Origin: Henckelia pumila
Lineage: Eukaryota > Streptophyta > Magnoliopsida > Lamiales > Gesneriaceae
Assembly: GCF_033568475.1 (NCBI RefSeq)
Contig: NC_133120.1
Coordinates: forward strand, 91,716,151 to 91,780,150
Direction: 5' to 3'
DNA: 64,000 bases
Under the pieces are notes generated by a model, which saw nothing but the letters and a program-made list of their open reading frames with translations, was not told the origin of the DNA and did not search any database. Positions within the stretch are counted from its first letter, which is position 1. Every line of letters begins with the position of its first letter. Shown piece after piece: positions 54,398 to 64,000 of the stretch. Position numbers and translations under genes: made by a program.

Positions 54398-56644
54398 GGA
54401 GAATTCTAGTAGGAGGAAACTCCACGTATGCGTTGCTAGATTCAGGGGCTACGCATTCGTTTATCTCCCTGGAGTTTATCAGACGGATATGCATTAAGCC
54501 TGAGGTTACTGAAACGGGATACGATGTAACCATGTCGTCTGGACAGGTCCTTTCTACCACTAGTATCTGCAGAGTCTTGGAGATGGATTTACAGGGGCGC
54601 ACTATCAGGGCAGATTTAGTGGTCCTACCGTTGACTGGATTCGATCTGATTTTGGGTATGGACTGGTTGTCAGTCAACGGGGCAGTGATTGATTTTCGGC
54701 AGAGAACAGTGGCAGTGAAACCAGAGGAGGGCGACCAGTTTGTTTTTTATGCATCTCCGAGCAATGAGATCTCGCCGGTGATTTCTTATACACGTGCGAG
54801 GAAGTTATTGAGACGTGGTTGCCAGGGGTTTCTTGCCAGTGTAGTCACATCAGCAGTGCTACCTACCAGTTCCCTAGCAGAGATATAGGTGGTACGTGAC
54901 TTTCCAGATTTTTTTTTCGATGACGTTGCAGGAATTCCACCAGCGAGGGAAGTGGAGTTCAACATTGAGTTGATGCCGGACACTGTGCCTATTTCTAAGG
55001 CACCGTATCGACTCGCTCCTACAGAGATGAAAGAGTAAAGGAGCAGATTCAGGAACTGTTGGAGAAGGGCTTTATTCGCCCTAGCTTTTCGCCTTGGGGA
55101 GCTCCAGTGTTGTTTGTGAAAAAGAAGGATGGTAGCATGAGGCTTTGTATCGATTACCGAGAGCTCAATATAGTCACAGTGAAGAACAAGTATCCACTGC
55201 CGAGGATTGAGGATTTGTTTGATCAGTTGCAGGGAGCTTCGGTTTTCTCTAAGATCGATCTGCAATCTGGCTATCATCAGTTGAGGATCAGAGATGCAGA
55301 TGTGTCCAAGACTGCTTTCTGGACACGCTATGGGCATTACGAGTTCTTGGTAATGCCGTTTGGTTTGACCAACGCTCCAGCGATCTTCATGGATCTCATG
55401 AACCGCGTTTTTCAGCCGTACTTAGATCAGTTTATCATAGTCTTCATTGATGATATCTTGATCTACTCAAGGAGCACTGAGGAGCATAGACAGCACTTGC
55501 AGACAGCGTTGCAGAATTTGAGGGAGCATCGATTGTATGCGAAGTTCAGTAAGTGCGAGTTTTGGCTTGAGCAGGTGGCATTTCTAGGCCACGTGGTTTA
55601 GAGAGATGGGATAGCAGTGGATCAGACGATAGTGCAGGCAGTGCAGGATTGGGGAATTCCGAAGAATGCTTCAGAGATTCGCAGTTTCTTGGGTTTAGCA
55701 GGCTACTACCGGAAGTTCATCAAGTGTTTTTCTTCTATTGCAGTACCCTTGACTTCCTTGACCAAGAAAAATGCGAAGTTTATATGGAGTGCAGACTGCC
55801 AGAGGAGTTTCGATTGGCTGAAAGAAGCACTCACTTCTGCGCTAGTGTTGGCGATGCCAGTGCCCCATGAGGAGTTAGTGGTGTTCACGGATGCATCTAA
55901 ACTGGTTTTAGGCGCCGTGCTTATGCAGAGGGACAGAGTCATTGCTTATGCGTCGAGACAGTTGAAGATTCATGAGCAGAACTATCCGACGCACGATCTG
56001 GAGGCACTATCTATACGGTGAGAAGTGTAAGATTTTCACAGACCACAAGAGTCTCAAGTACTTCTTCACTCAGAAGGAGTTGAACATGAGACAGCGCCGA
56101 TGGTTGGAATTAGTGAAGGACTACGACTGTGACATTAGCTACCACCCGGGTAAGGCTAATGTAGTAGCCGACGCGTTGAGTCGAAAGACTTCAGTGGTAT
56201 CCTGTTTGACAGTACAGTTGCCACTTCAGGAGGAGATTCAGAGATTTGGTTTGGAGTACTATTCGGGCGGTCACGCACCGAGTTTGGCAGTGTTAGTAGT
56301 ACAGCCGAATCTTCGAGATCGTATCAGAGAGGGACAGCTTGTGGATGAGTAGTTACAGCAGTTTGCCATCACGGCTTGCGGCAGTGCACAACGTCTTCCA
56401 TGTATCCATGCTTCGGAGATACATCTCGAACCTGTCGCATGTGTTGGATTACGAGCCTCTACAGTTGACACCGAAGTTAGAATTTGAGGAGAGGCCAGTT
56501 CAGATCTTGGCTAGGGAGGAGCGAAGATTGAAGACGCGGGTCATACCGATGGTCAAAGTCCAGTGGCAAAATCATTCCGAGGAGGAAGCCACTTGGGAGA
56601 CCGAGGCAGACATGAGGACTCGCTATCCAGAGCTATTCGGGTAA
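54398..56644 (+). pseudogene. Chromovirus A pol: protease, RT, RNase H, chromodomain tail; integrase lost
   Basis: The protease has LLDSGATHSF and LILGMDWL. A TAG lies at 54886-54888, and a one-base deletion shifts the frame near 55,035. RT holds [19 protein letters not shown] and FIDD (about 55,446). TAG lies at 55599-55601. RNase H has [13 protein letters not shown], then a small deletion near 56,000, then ADALSRK (about 56,168). The frame reaches TAG at 56350-56352. The sequence then jumps to LPSRLAAVHNVFHVSMLRRY and a chromodomain-like end (VQWQNHSEEEATWE), stop about 56,642. Integrase zinc and DDE regions are deleted between. It cannot integrate on its own. Confidence 0.92.
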
Positions 56645-56689
56645 GTACTTTAATTTCGAGGACAAAATTCAATTTAAGGGGGGAAGAAT

Positions 56690-59276
56690 TGTAACACCCG
56701 AAAATTTTAAAACGTAAATCCGCATGCATAATTAGGAGAAATTAATTTTAAAATAAGGGTTAAATGTATTTATGTGTTATTATGTGATTTATATGCATGA
56801 TTTAATTTATTGTAGCATTTAACCCGCAATATTAGGATTTTTAGATTTTTGAGAATTTTATTGATTTGATCGCGTATACGGGACCGTGGACGGACGAGAT
56901 ACCAAAATTCTTAGCCAAAAATATTTTATGAGTTTTACGAGCCTTAAAATAATATTTTAAGGTATTTTGTCAAGAAAATTTTATTATTTAATTATATATT
57001 TATTTAAGGGTTGATTTTTAGCCAAAATTAGCCCCTTTATTGACTTTGAGTAAATTTTAAAAATTACCTATTTTAATATTTCGGGATTTAGGACTTCTCA
57101 TCAGATTAGTATTATTATTATTAAGAGTTTTTAAATATTAGTTTTATGGTATATTATCTTTTTAAATAAATTATATTTGTTATTATCCTAATCTACCCAA
57201 AAATACACCAAATCTCTCCTTACCCTACGACTAAAGCCATCAGCCGCCTCCATCAACTTTTCTTCAACCCTCCTACACGCCATTCATCAGATTTCACAAT
57301 CATCGTAGCCGACCAAGCTTGGTCTTTGAAGATTTTTGTCCGTTCATCGTCCCAGAGCCACGTACACACATCAATCCTCAAACAAAAAAATTAAAGGCAT
57401 GTCTAAAACTTTTATTTGGCCACCATATAAGCTATTAATCATGCATGATGTTTTTTTTTCCAGATTTCATATGAATATTTCGAAATATTGCAATCTTATT
57501 GATGTTTGATGCATGTTGAGTGTGTACTTGTCATGGCTCACGTTTTCTTCAGCATGGCTCGGTCCAGGGGCTTGGGGCTTGGGTCAGAGGTGAGTTAGGG
57601 TCCTAAGGATCGAACCATGGCCAGGTTATAGGCTGGTAAGGGGGCTGGCCGATCAGAAACTTGATGGAAGGGGATGTAGGTGACAGTTTAGGGTTTGTTG
57701 GAAGAGTGGCTCGGCTGGTCATGCTAGGCCATGACCCATCCGAGCCAAGGATAGGTTCGAAGTGGTAGGACCCTAGGAAGGTCCTGCCAACGGTGCTTCG
57801 GCCGGCCATGGCTGGAGCAAGGCGACAGCAGCCTTGGAAGGGCTGCTGCTTGCGCAGCTGAGGACAAGGTGGAGGGGGGATCAGGTTTGGGCTGGGGGTT
57901 GGGGCTGGGTCGGGTCTGGGTGGTCCGGTTTGGGTCTGGGGTGTAGTGGGTCGGGTCAGGTCGGTACGGGTCTGGGTTAGGTTGGCCGAGCTCGAGTATT
58001 TTAATTTTTAAATATATTATGTTTTAATTGGTTTTTGGGCCAATTAATTAGAAATAAAATTATTTGGGCTTCCAAATAATTTTATTTGGGCTTTCAAAAT
58101 TATTTTTAAGTTATCCCAATGATATTTATGGGCTCGTGGGCCCAGAGGAATTTTTGGGCCAGTCAGTGATTTTATGGGTCAGCCCAATGAATTTTTAGGA
58201 ATTAATTAGTTAATGTGCCTAAATATTTTTATTTAAGCCCAATAATAATTAAGTATTTTATTTTAGTAAAAATTATAATTTTTAAAATTAGTTATTTAGT
58301 TATGGGCTTTAAGTTATTTAATAGGCTTTAAGTCAGTTAAGGGGCTTAGTAGAGAGACCAGCAGTCTGAACCAAACCATGAAAAATAATTAAGTCCGAAA
58401 TATATATTTAATTATTTTATGCATGAAGTTTATATTTTAAGTATAAGTATATTTATTATGAAAAATTAATTAAATATATATTACGGACAAATTTTCAGTG
58501 CATGCATTCATGAAATTTTATATGTTATGATTATAATTATGTATGAGTTGAGCAAAAATATTTTCTTGATGGAATTTGAAGTAGTGTGACATAAGGGTGG
58601 TTATCCACCATATGATATATGATTTATGCGGTAGTTTACTACCATAGGAGGTGATTTATCACCGCCACATACGTTGGTTTATGAGACTGATCAGTCGGCA
58701 CAGATAAGCGTCACACTTACTGATATGACCATAGACTGTTTCAAAAATACCATGCTCAATTATGTTATGTATGATGAAGAAAGATGATGTTTATGATTAA
58801 GATTTATGTTTCAGTATTTATGTTATGAAAAATATTTCCATGAATGCTCATGTATCATGTATATGTATTAGTATGATTATGTGATGCATTATTTTAAACC
58901 TTGTTATCCAAGTTTAGACATGTTGAGCCTCTAGACTCACTACGCTTATATGGTGCAAGTGAGACAGATGACTTTTTTGTAGATCCTACCGGTGGTGAGG
59001 ACGTATGAGCTCACGGAACAATGGCCCCGTGACCGTTGAATGATTTAGGATTATTTCATATACATTTTTATTATGTTATTGATTTTTAAGCAAATTATAC
59101 TTTTACTTTAATATTTCCGCACTTGGTGTTTTTGGAGCATGCAAAACTTATTTTTATTTCATGCTGATATTATTTATATGTTAGTTTGAATTACTTATAT
59201 GTATGGGCGTATATGTATTGTTATTATTTTTAAAAAAAAATTCCGCATTTAAGTTTAAAGAGTCCTAGATGTTTCA
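56690..59276 (+). repeat. 3' LTR of chromovirus A
   Basis: TGTAACACCCGAAAA...GATGTTTCA, 2587 bp, following GGGGGGAAGAAT. It includes a G-rich GGGTC/GGTCTGG block at about 57,850-57,990. No gene; the minus-strand frame at 57,603 is compositional. Confidence 0.92.
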
Positions 59277-59939
59277 CGTTCGGTAGTCGCAGCGGAGTTG
59301 TGCCTAAGTTCTGGAGGCATCGACATCAAAGGGCTAACGACGGACGAATGTATAGCTTTTGCTTCCTAAAAATATTTAGGAGTATGCAATAGCTTAGTTA
59401 AGGCTTTTAGAGCACTTTAATGATGGAAGTATCATTTGACAGTGTAGAGCAGACTATAGGCGTGGACCTAGAATTGGTAGAGCTTGCACTGATTTGAGTT
59501 ACGAAAGTACTGTTCGAGATATCCTGACTAAGTATGCATGTATTATGTGACTGCATGGTTTATATGTCATTGATTTATGCTGCATTCATTTGCATACTGA
59601 GCTATCTCCTTCGAGATGTCTATTAGTAGGATTGTACCATATCCTATTAGTGGATGGACTTTCATGACTTTGGGTCCGGTAAATCCACTGGTATTATGGT
59701 ATGGGAGCCACCTCCTGAAGCGACGGCACAGCGTGCTACATACTAGGGCCCGATCTGTCTTTGTATCTGATCCTTGACCTCGAGTTATAGGGAGTTCACT
59801 TTGCATACATGTATACTCATACTCTCGTACTGAGCGTTTTATGCTCACGTCTCGTACTTTGTGTTTTTGGACACCCTATTTCCATGGGCCAGGTTTGCGA
59901 TTGGACGAGGCGGGTGGATCCAAGAAGGGCTAGGCAGTG
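59277..59939 (+). mobile_element. LTR fragment of the 28-kb solo-LTR family
   Basis: It aligns with about 28,688-29,343 of the solo LTR at 28,265-29,559, in the same orientation. It is cut on the left by the chromovirus A LTR and on the right by chromovirus B at CTAGGCAGTG|TGTAACACCC. It shows B inserted into an older LTR. Confidence 0.88.
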
Positions 59940-62477
59940 TGTAACACCCGGTATTTTTAAATACGTAAATTCGCATGCATAATTAGGAAATTTATTTATT
60001 TAAAATTTTAGATTTATGGGTTAAATAATTATGTGAAATTTTTTGTGCATGTTCTAAGTTATTTTTAAGCATTTAACCCATAATTAGTGATTTTCACGAT
60101 TTATGGAAATTAATTGTTTTTGATAGCGTAGACGGGACCGTGGACGGACGAGATGACAACTTTCTATCCAAATTATTTTATGAGTCTTTTTAGAGCCCAA
60201 AAATATTATTTTGAGTTTTATTTCCTCAATATTTTTAGTATTTAATTTTATATAATTTTAGGAGTCTGTTTTTATTCAAAATAAGCCAAAATAATGACTT
60301 TTTAGTATTTTTAAAATTCCCTTAATTAATATTTCGGGATTTTAATTTTAGTTATCAGATTTTACTTCTTATTTAGAGTTTTTAAGTTATATATTTTATA
60401 TTTAAAAATCCCTATTAATATTTTATTATCCTAAAAACCTATTTTTAAAATTTAAAACCTTACCCTAAACCTACCCAACCCTCATGCCTCCAAGCCCTCA
60501 GCCGACATCTCCCCCTCTCCTTCATATTCTTCATCGATCATAAATCTCCAAGGCTCCATAGCCGATTTTTCTTCGAAGTTTCAAGGTTGCTCGTCGTCCC
60601 GTCGTCCCGGATTCGTTCTACACGCTCCTACCTCTTCTTTTATCGGTGCAAGGCATGTTTCCTTTCGTTTTATTGTACTATATCAAGGTTCATGTGTGTG
60701 TGTGTGTGTGTGTATACATCAGTTTATTTAAGGACTTTCAGAAAATAATCGAAATTGGTTTGATGTATGCGCTTTATTCATGTTTTGTGGAATCATGCTC
60801 ACGATTTTAAGCCATGGGTGCGTCTAACTGCTGGCCAAGGATTCCTAGGTGGTGTGAGGGTGGTCGGGACTCGAGTGGCTCGAGTGGTTCGAGCCAAAAG
60901 AGCCCAGGAAGCAAGCTAGGTCGATCGGGTTCCAGGAGTGCGCAGGTTTAGGGTTTTGGAGAAGGAGGTTCGGTGATGGGGGTCCAGGCTGCATGGGGCT
61001 GGGGGCTGGTGCAGGTTAGGTCCGCCCAGACGTGGGCTACGTCTGGGCGGCGGCGCTCCGGCCAGGGCGGCCGGAGCAGGCCGGCAGCAGCCAAGGAGTG
61101 GCTGCTGCTCACGGCCACAGCCGAGACGGGAATAGGGCGACGGGTCCTAGGGTTTCAGGTGGGTTCCGGGTCGGGTTAGTGGTCCGGGTCAAGTCCGTGG
61201 GTCACGGGTTAAGTTAGTTGGGTCCGGGTCCGGGTTAAGTTAATTGGGCTCGGGTATTTTTAATTTTAAGTTAATTATTAAATTTAAGTGTTTTATTGGG
61301 CTAATTAGATTAATTAAATTAATGGGCTACATTTAAGTTTGTTAATGGGCTTTAATTAATTAAGTGGTCTTGGAATAATTAATTATTGGGCTTAAGTATG
61401 TTAATGGGCCAGTCTCAGTGATAGTGGGCCAGAATTTAAGAAAATGGGCCTGAGTGTTAGGGCCAGCAGTTCAGTACAAACCATGAGAAATTGCATGTGT
61501 CCTAAATATATATTTAATTATTTTATGCATGAATGTTATTTTAGTATTTATATGTTAGTATAAAAATTAAATTAAATATATATGAAGGACACACATTTTA
61601 TTTAAGTACATGCATTCATGAAATAATTTTTATGCATGATTTAATGTTTAAAGTTGAGCAAAAGAAAAATAATTTTTATGTTGGAAGTTGAAGTAGTGTG
61701 ACAATTTGAGGGGGATTCGTCCCCATATGTGAACTATTGAAGGGCAGTTTACTGCCAATTTAAGAGGTGATTCGTCACCGCCACGTACGTTGGTTTCCAC
61801 GCTGATCAGTATTTTTAATGTATGATTTAAGGTTACACTATGGATACAACCATGCGATGTTAGAAAATAATTTGCTCAACAATGTTTATGTATTATGTAT
61901 GATTATGATATTTAAGTTAATTAAAGTTATGTTATGTCATGATATTTTTAAGTATGCTCATTCATGTATATGAATGTATTAGTATTAAAGTGATTTAAAT
62001 TATTTTAAACCCTTGTTATGTTAGCATGTTGGGCCTCTAGGCTAACTACACTGGTATGGTGCAGGTGCGTACGTAGAGGAGGATGTGGTACCCACCGGTG
62101 GCGAGGACATATGAGCGGACATGCAGTGACCCCGTGACCGTGATAGTCGTCTGAGTCTTTATGCATGTGTTGAATATTTTAGCATGTTATACATTTATTT
62201 ATTTATATTCAGTGGTTGACAGTATGGGATATTTTACTTAAATATTTTCAGTGCATGCAATTTTTATTTGTTTTTGCTTATGTCAATATTTTATTAAATG
62301 ATTGACTCAGATATTCAATTTATTAAAGGTTGCATTTTTATTTAGTTTATTATTTTTAAGTCTATTTATTCTGTGCATATATGTATGGTCATGTATGTAC
62401 ATATTTTTACTTAGTAGGTATATAAAAAAAAAAAATTTCCGCATATTTATTTATATTAGAGAGTTAGGGGCGTTTCA
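59940..62477 (+). repeat. 5' LTR of chromovirus B
   Basis: TGTAACACCCGG...GGGGCGTTTCA, 2538 bp. It contains a GT dinucleotide tract at about 60,694-60,712 and a GC-rich block at about 61,010-61,200 whose open frames are compositional. Confidence 0.92.
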
Positions 62478-62479
62478 GT

Positions 62480-62491
62480 TGGTATCAGAGC
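62480..62491 (+). promoter_or_regulatory. Primer-binding site, initiator tRNA-Met
   Basis: TGGTATCAGAGC, 2 bases after the LTR end; the standard Ty3/gypsy chromovirus primer site. Confidence 0.95.
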
Positions 62492-62663
62492 ACGGTTCTT
62501 GGAGAGGTCATTACTGCTATGCGAGCTCAGAAATCCACGCTACCGGTCTGTAAGTTTTAAGTGTTTATAGCATGATTTACTTTTAAAAAATTAAGTTAGC
62601 ATTAATGTTAAAACACTTAGTTATGCATGGCGATTTACGTAAAGAAATATGTGGTGGTGCACA

Positions 62664-63695
62664 ATGCCTCCCAGACCGATGAACAGACGTGGGGAATCTA
62701 CACCTACACCTCCACCTCCACCTCCACCTCCGCAGAACCCACTTGCAGCATTGGAGCAGGCCAATGCTACTTTGATGGCAGGGGTTACTGCTCTGTTAGA
62801 GCAGCAGGCTTCACGTCCTAGAATGTCCCATGAGGAGGACGTAGCTGAGCGGTTCCATAAGAAGGGGCCGAAGGAGTTCATTGGACCATCGATCCTTTGT
62901 TGGCTGAGGGGTGGATTCGTTCTTTGGAGTCCATCTTTGCATATATGGGGATCACAGATGCGGACAGGGTGAACTGTGCGACGTATATGTTGAGGGGAGA
63001 CGCAGCTCTTTGGTGGGAGGGTGCTGCCAGGGGAGTACACCTTCCTACACTGTCTTGGGCAGAGTTTGGGCGTATCTTCTACGCCAAGTATTTCATGGAG
63101 GATGTGAGGAGTCGCATGATCCGGGAGTTTATGAGTCTCCGGCAGGGGGACAGGTCAGTGGTTGAGTATGTGAGCCAGTTCGAGAGAGGCTGTCATTTTG
63201 TGCCTCTGATTTCAGACAGTCCACCGGAGAAGATGAGGCAGTTTGTGGAGGGACTGAGAGCGGATATCAAGCACGACGTACGTATGATGGACGTCTCTAC
63301 ATACGAGGCGGCAGTTAGTAGAGCACTGAGGTCAGAGGAGGGTAGGAGAGAGATACAGCGAGAGCAGCAGGGGAAGAGACAGATTCAGTCGGGGTATCAG
63401 CGACCATCTTCGCAGCCTCCTGCAAAGAAGCAGTTTACTGGGCCATCTAAGGGCCCGAATCCGCAGCAGAGGCCACAGCAGTTGAGGGGCGGGGCCCCTA
63501 ATGCTATAGGTTTTCCTACTTGTCCGAAGTGTCAGAAGATGCATTCGGGACCTTGTCTGTTGGGAGCAGGAGTTTGTTTCCACTGTAGGGAGCCAGGGCA
63601 TCAGATAGCTAACTGACCGAGGAAGAAGAACACCGCTGGTAGAGTGTTCGTCATGCAGGCAGAGGAGGCAGATCCAGACACCTCCTTGATCACTG
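62664..63695 (+). pseudogene. Chromovirus B Gag, one frameshift and a broken zinc knuckle
   Basis: ATG at 62664 starts the same proline-rich N-terminus as element A. A one-base deletion near 62,890 shifts the frame. The gag core continues from about 62,897 (EGWIRSLE, ALWWEGA, FYAKYF, SVVEYVSQFERGCHF). The CCHC knuckle reads CFHCREPGHQIAN followed by TGA at 63615-63617 where the last cysteine is expected. The frame after that stop reaches the donor at 63695. Element A has an intact equivalent. Gag from this copy would lack the N-terminal join and a complete knuckle. Confidence 0.92.
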
Positions 63696-63896
63696 GTATA
63701 TCTTACCTCTAGTATTTTATAATTTCTTCCTTTGGTTAAAAATTTCGTTTTCTGTGGAATTGTTGTTATTTGGATTATCTATTTTCATGTTAGAATAAGA
63801 AGAATGTTTTACTTGTGATTAGAATTAAGGGTTTTAGCGACTCTTTGGGGAAAGTTTAGTAGTGGTATGAAATTGTTGGGATTCTTCTGCGTGCAG
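63696..63896 (+). other. Apparent spliceosomal intron between gag and protease (element B)
   Basis: Donor G|GTATATCT and acceptor GTGCAG|GG, 201 nt, T-rich, in-frame stop near the start. It shares its ends and a TTGTTGGGATT segment near the acceptor with element A, but little else. Confidence 0.65.
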
Positions 63897-64000
63897 GGAG
63901 AATTCTAGTTGGAGGCAACTCCACGTTTGCGTTGCTAGATTCAGGGGCTACGCATTCGTTTATCTCCCTGGAGTTTATCAGATGGATAGGCATCACACCC
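63897..64000 (+). CDS. Chromovirus B protease, start only
   Basis: After splicing the frame reads GRILVGGNSTFALLDSGATH and onward, with the aspartic protease active site LLDSGATHSF. It is cut by the window end after about 34 codons and is nearly identical to element A over this stretch. Confidence 0.9.

Larger units (their letters stand above)
51650..59276 (+). mobile_element. Tekay-type chromovirus A, 5' LTR truncated, integrase core deleted
   Basis: A gypsy element with 5' LTR remnant 51650-52984, initiator-Met primer site at 52987, gag, an apparent intron, protease, RT-RNase H with breaks, a chromodomain tail, polypurine tract (about 56,673-56,689) and 3' LTR 56690-59276 (TGTAACACCC...GATGTTTCA, 2587 bp). 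About 1.26 kb of the 5' LTR is missing, so no target duplication can be read. Zinc-binding and DDE integrase segments are absent. Confidence 0.92.
59940..64000 (+). mobile_element. Tekay-type chromovirus B, right part outside window
   Basis: 5' LTR 59940-62477, primer site 62480-62491, gag with a frameshift and a nonsense codon, gag/protease intron 63696-63896, and the start of protease to the window end. It is related to but distinct from element A (LTRs clearly diverged, coding ends similar). Whether pol is complete cannot be seen. Confidence 0.92.

Noticed and set aside
60973..61217. GC-rich overlapping frames
   Set aside because: Within the chromovirus B LTR; composition of a GGGTC/GGCC-rich block only.
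1..64000. A functional gene cluster linking 4CL, STAR1 and CER3
   Set aside because: The three pathways differ, orientations are mixed and no shared regulatory motif is visible; simple neighbourhood is enough.

Overview
This is plant nuclear DNA. It has multi-exon genes with GT-AG introns, four recognisable plant enzyme or transporter genes (inositol polyphosphate kinase IPK2, 4-coumarate:CoA ligase, the STAR1/ABCI17 ABC ATPase and the wax protein CER3), a nuclear tRNA-Ser(AGA), and layered plant transposons (Tekay and Athila-like Ty3/gypsy, CACTA, hAT-type MITEs, an integrated caulimovirid). The gene set and repeats suit a eudicot, perhaps an asterid. That placement is inference.

Layout. 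1-6.9 kb: an integrated, broken pararetrovirus (movement-type ORF, protease-RT-RNase H with stop codons, a downstream ORF, then its promoter region). It is split by a minus-strand solo LTR at 4610-6621 with a perfect 5-bp target duplication. 8.3 kb: tRNA-Ser(AGA). 8.6-9.3 kb: hAT-type MITE with an 8-bp duplication. 9.7-11.3 kb: IPK2-type kinase with a leader intron. 12.4 kb: second hAT-like MITE. 13.8-17.4 kb: intact five-exon 4CL whose promoter holds four AC elements. 18.0-19.6 kb: minus-strand solo LTR. 19.9-21.2 kb: STAR1/ABCI17, starting with a 16-nt coding exon. 21.8-25.0 kb: intact eleven-exon CER3 on the minus strand, convergent with STAR1.

From 31,414 to about 51,630 the block from the 3' end of 4CL through CER3 (16,917-26,662) is repeated as a degenerate copy: a 4CL tail pseudogene, the STAR1 leader and first exon only, and a CER3 pseudogene. 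An Athila-like element (33,825-43,523) sits in an intron of that CER3 pseudogene. A 3.5-kb CACTA element carrying a pectate lyase exon fragment sits in turn inside its 5' LTR. A second Athila-like element (45,134 to about 50.1 kb) replaces the first CER3 exons. The stretch between the copies holds a plus-strand solo LTR (28,265-29,559) and a third hAT-like MITE (30,023-30,459).

From 51.65 kb to the right edge lie two Tekay-type chromoviruses. The left one (51,650-59,276) has lost its integrase core. The right one (from 59,940) runs out of the window and sits inside a remnant of the LTR family seen at 28 kb. Both have an apparent spliceosomal intron between gag and protease.

The host genes are neighbours with separate roles: inositol phosphate signalling, phenylpropanoid CoA-ester formation, aluminium tolerance and cuticular wax synthesis. 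I see no sign of a metabolic cluster. The strongest leads are the gag/protease intron, a covarying hairpin downstream of gag-protease in the two Athila-like elements, the gene-capturing CACTA element, and the duplicated block with datable nested insertions.
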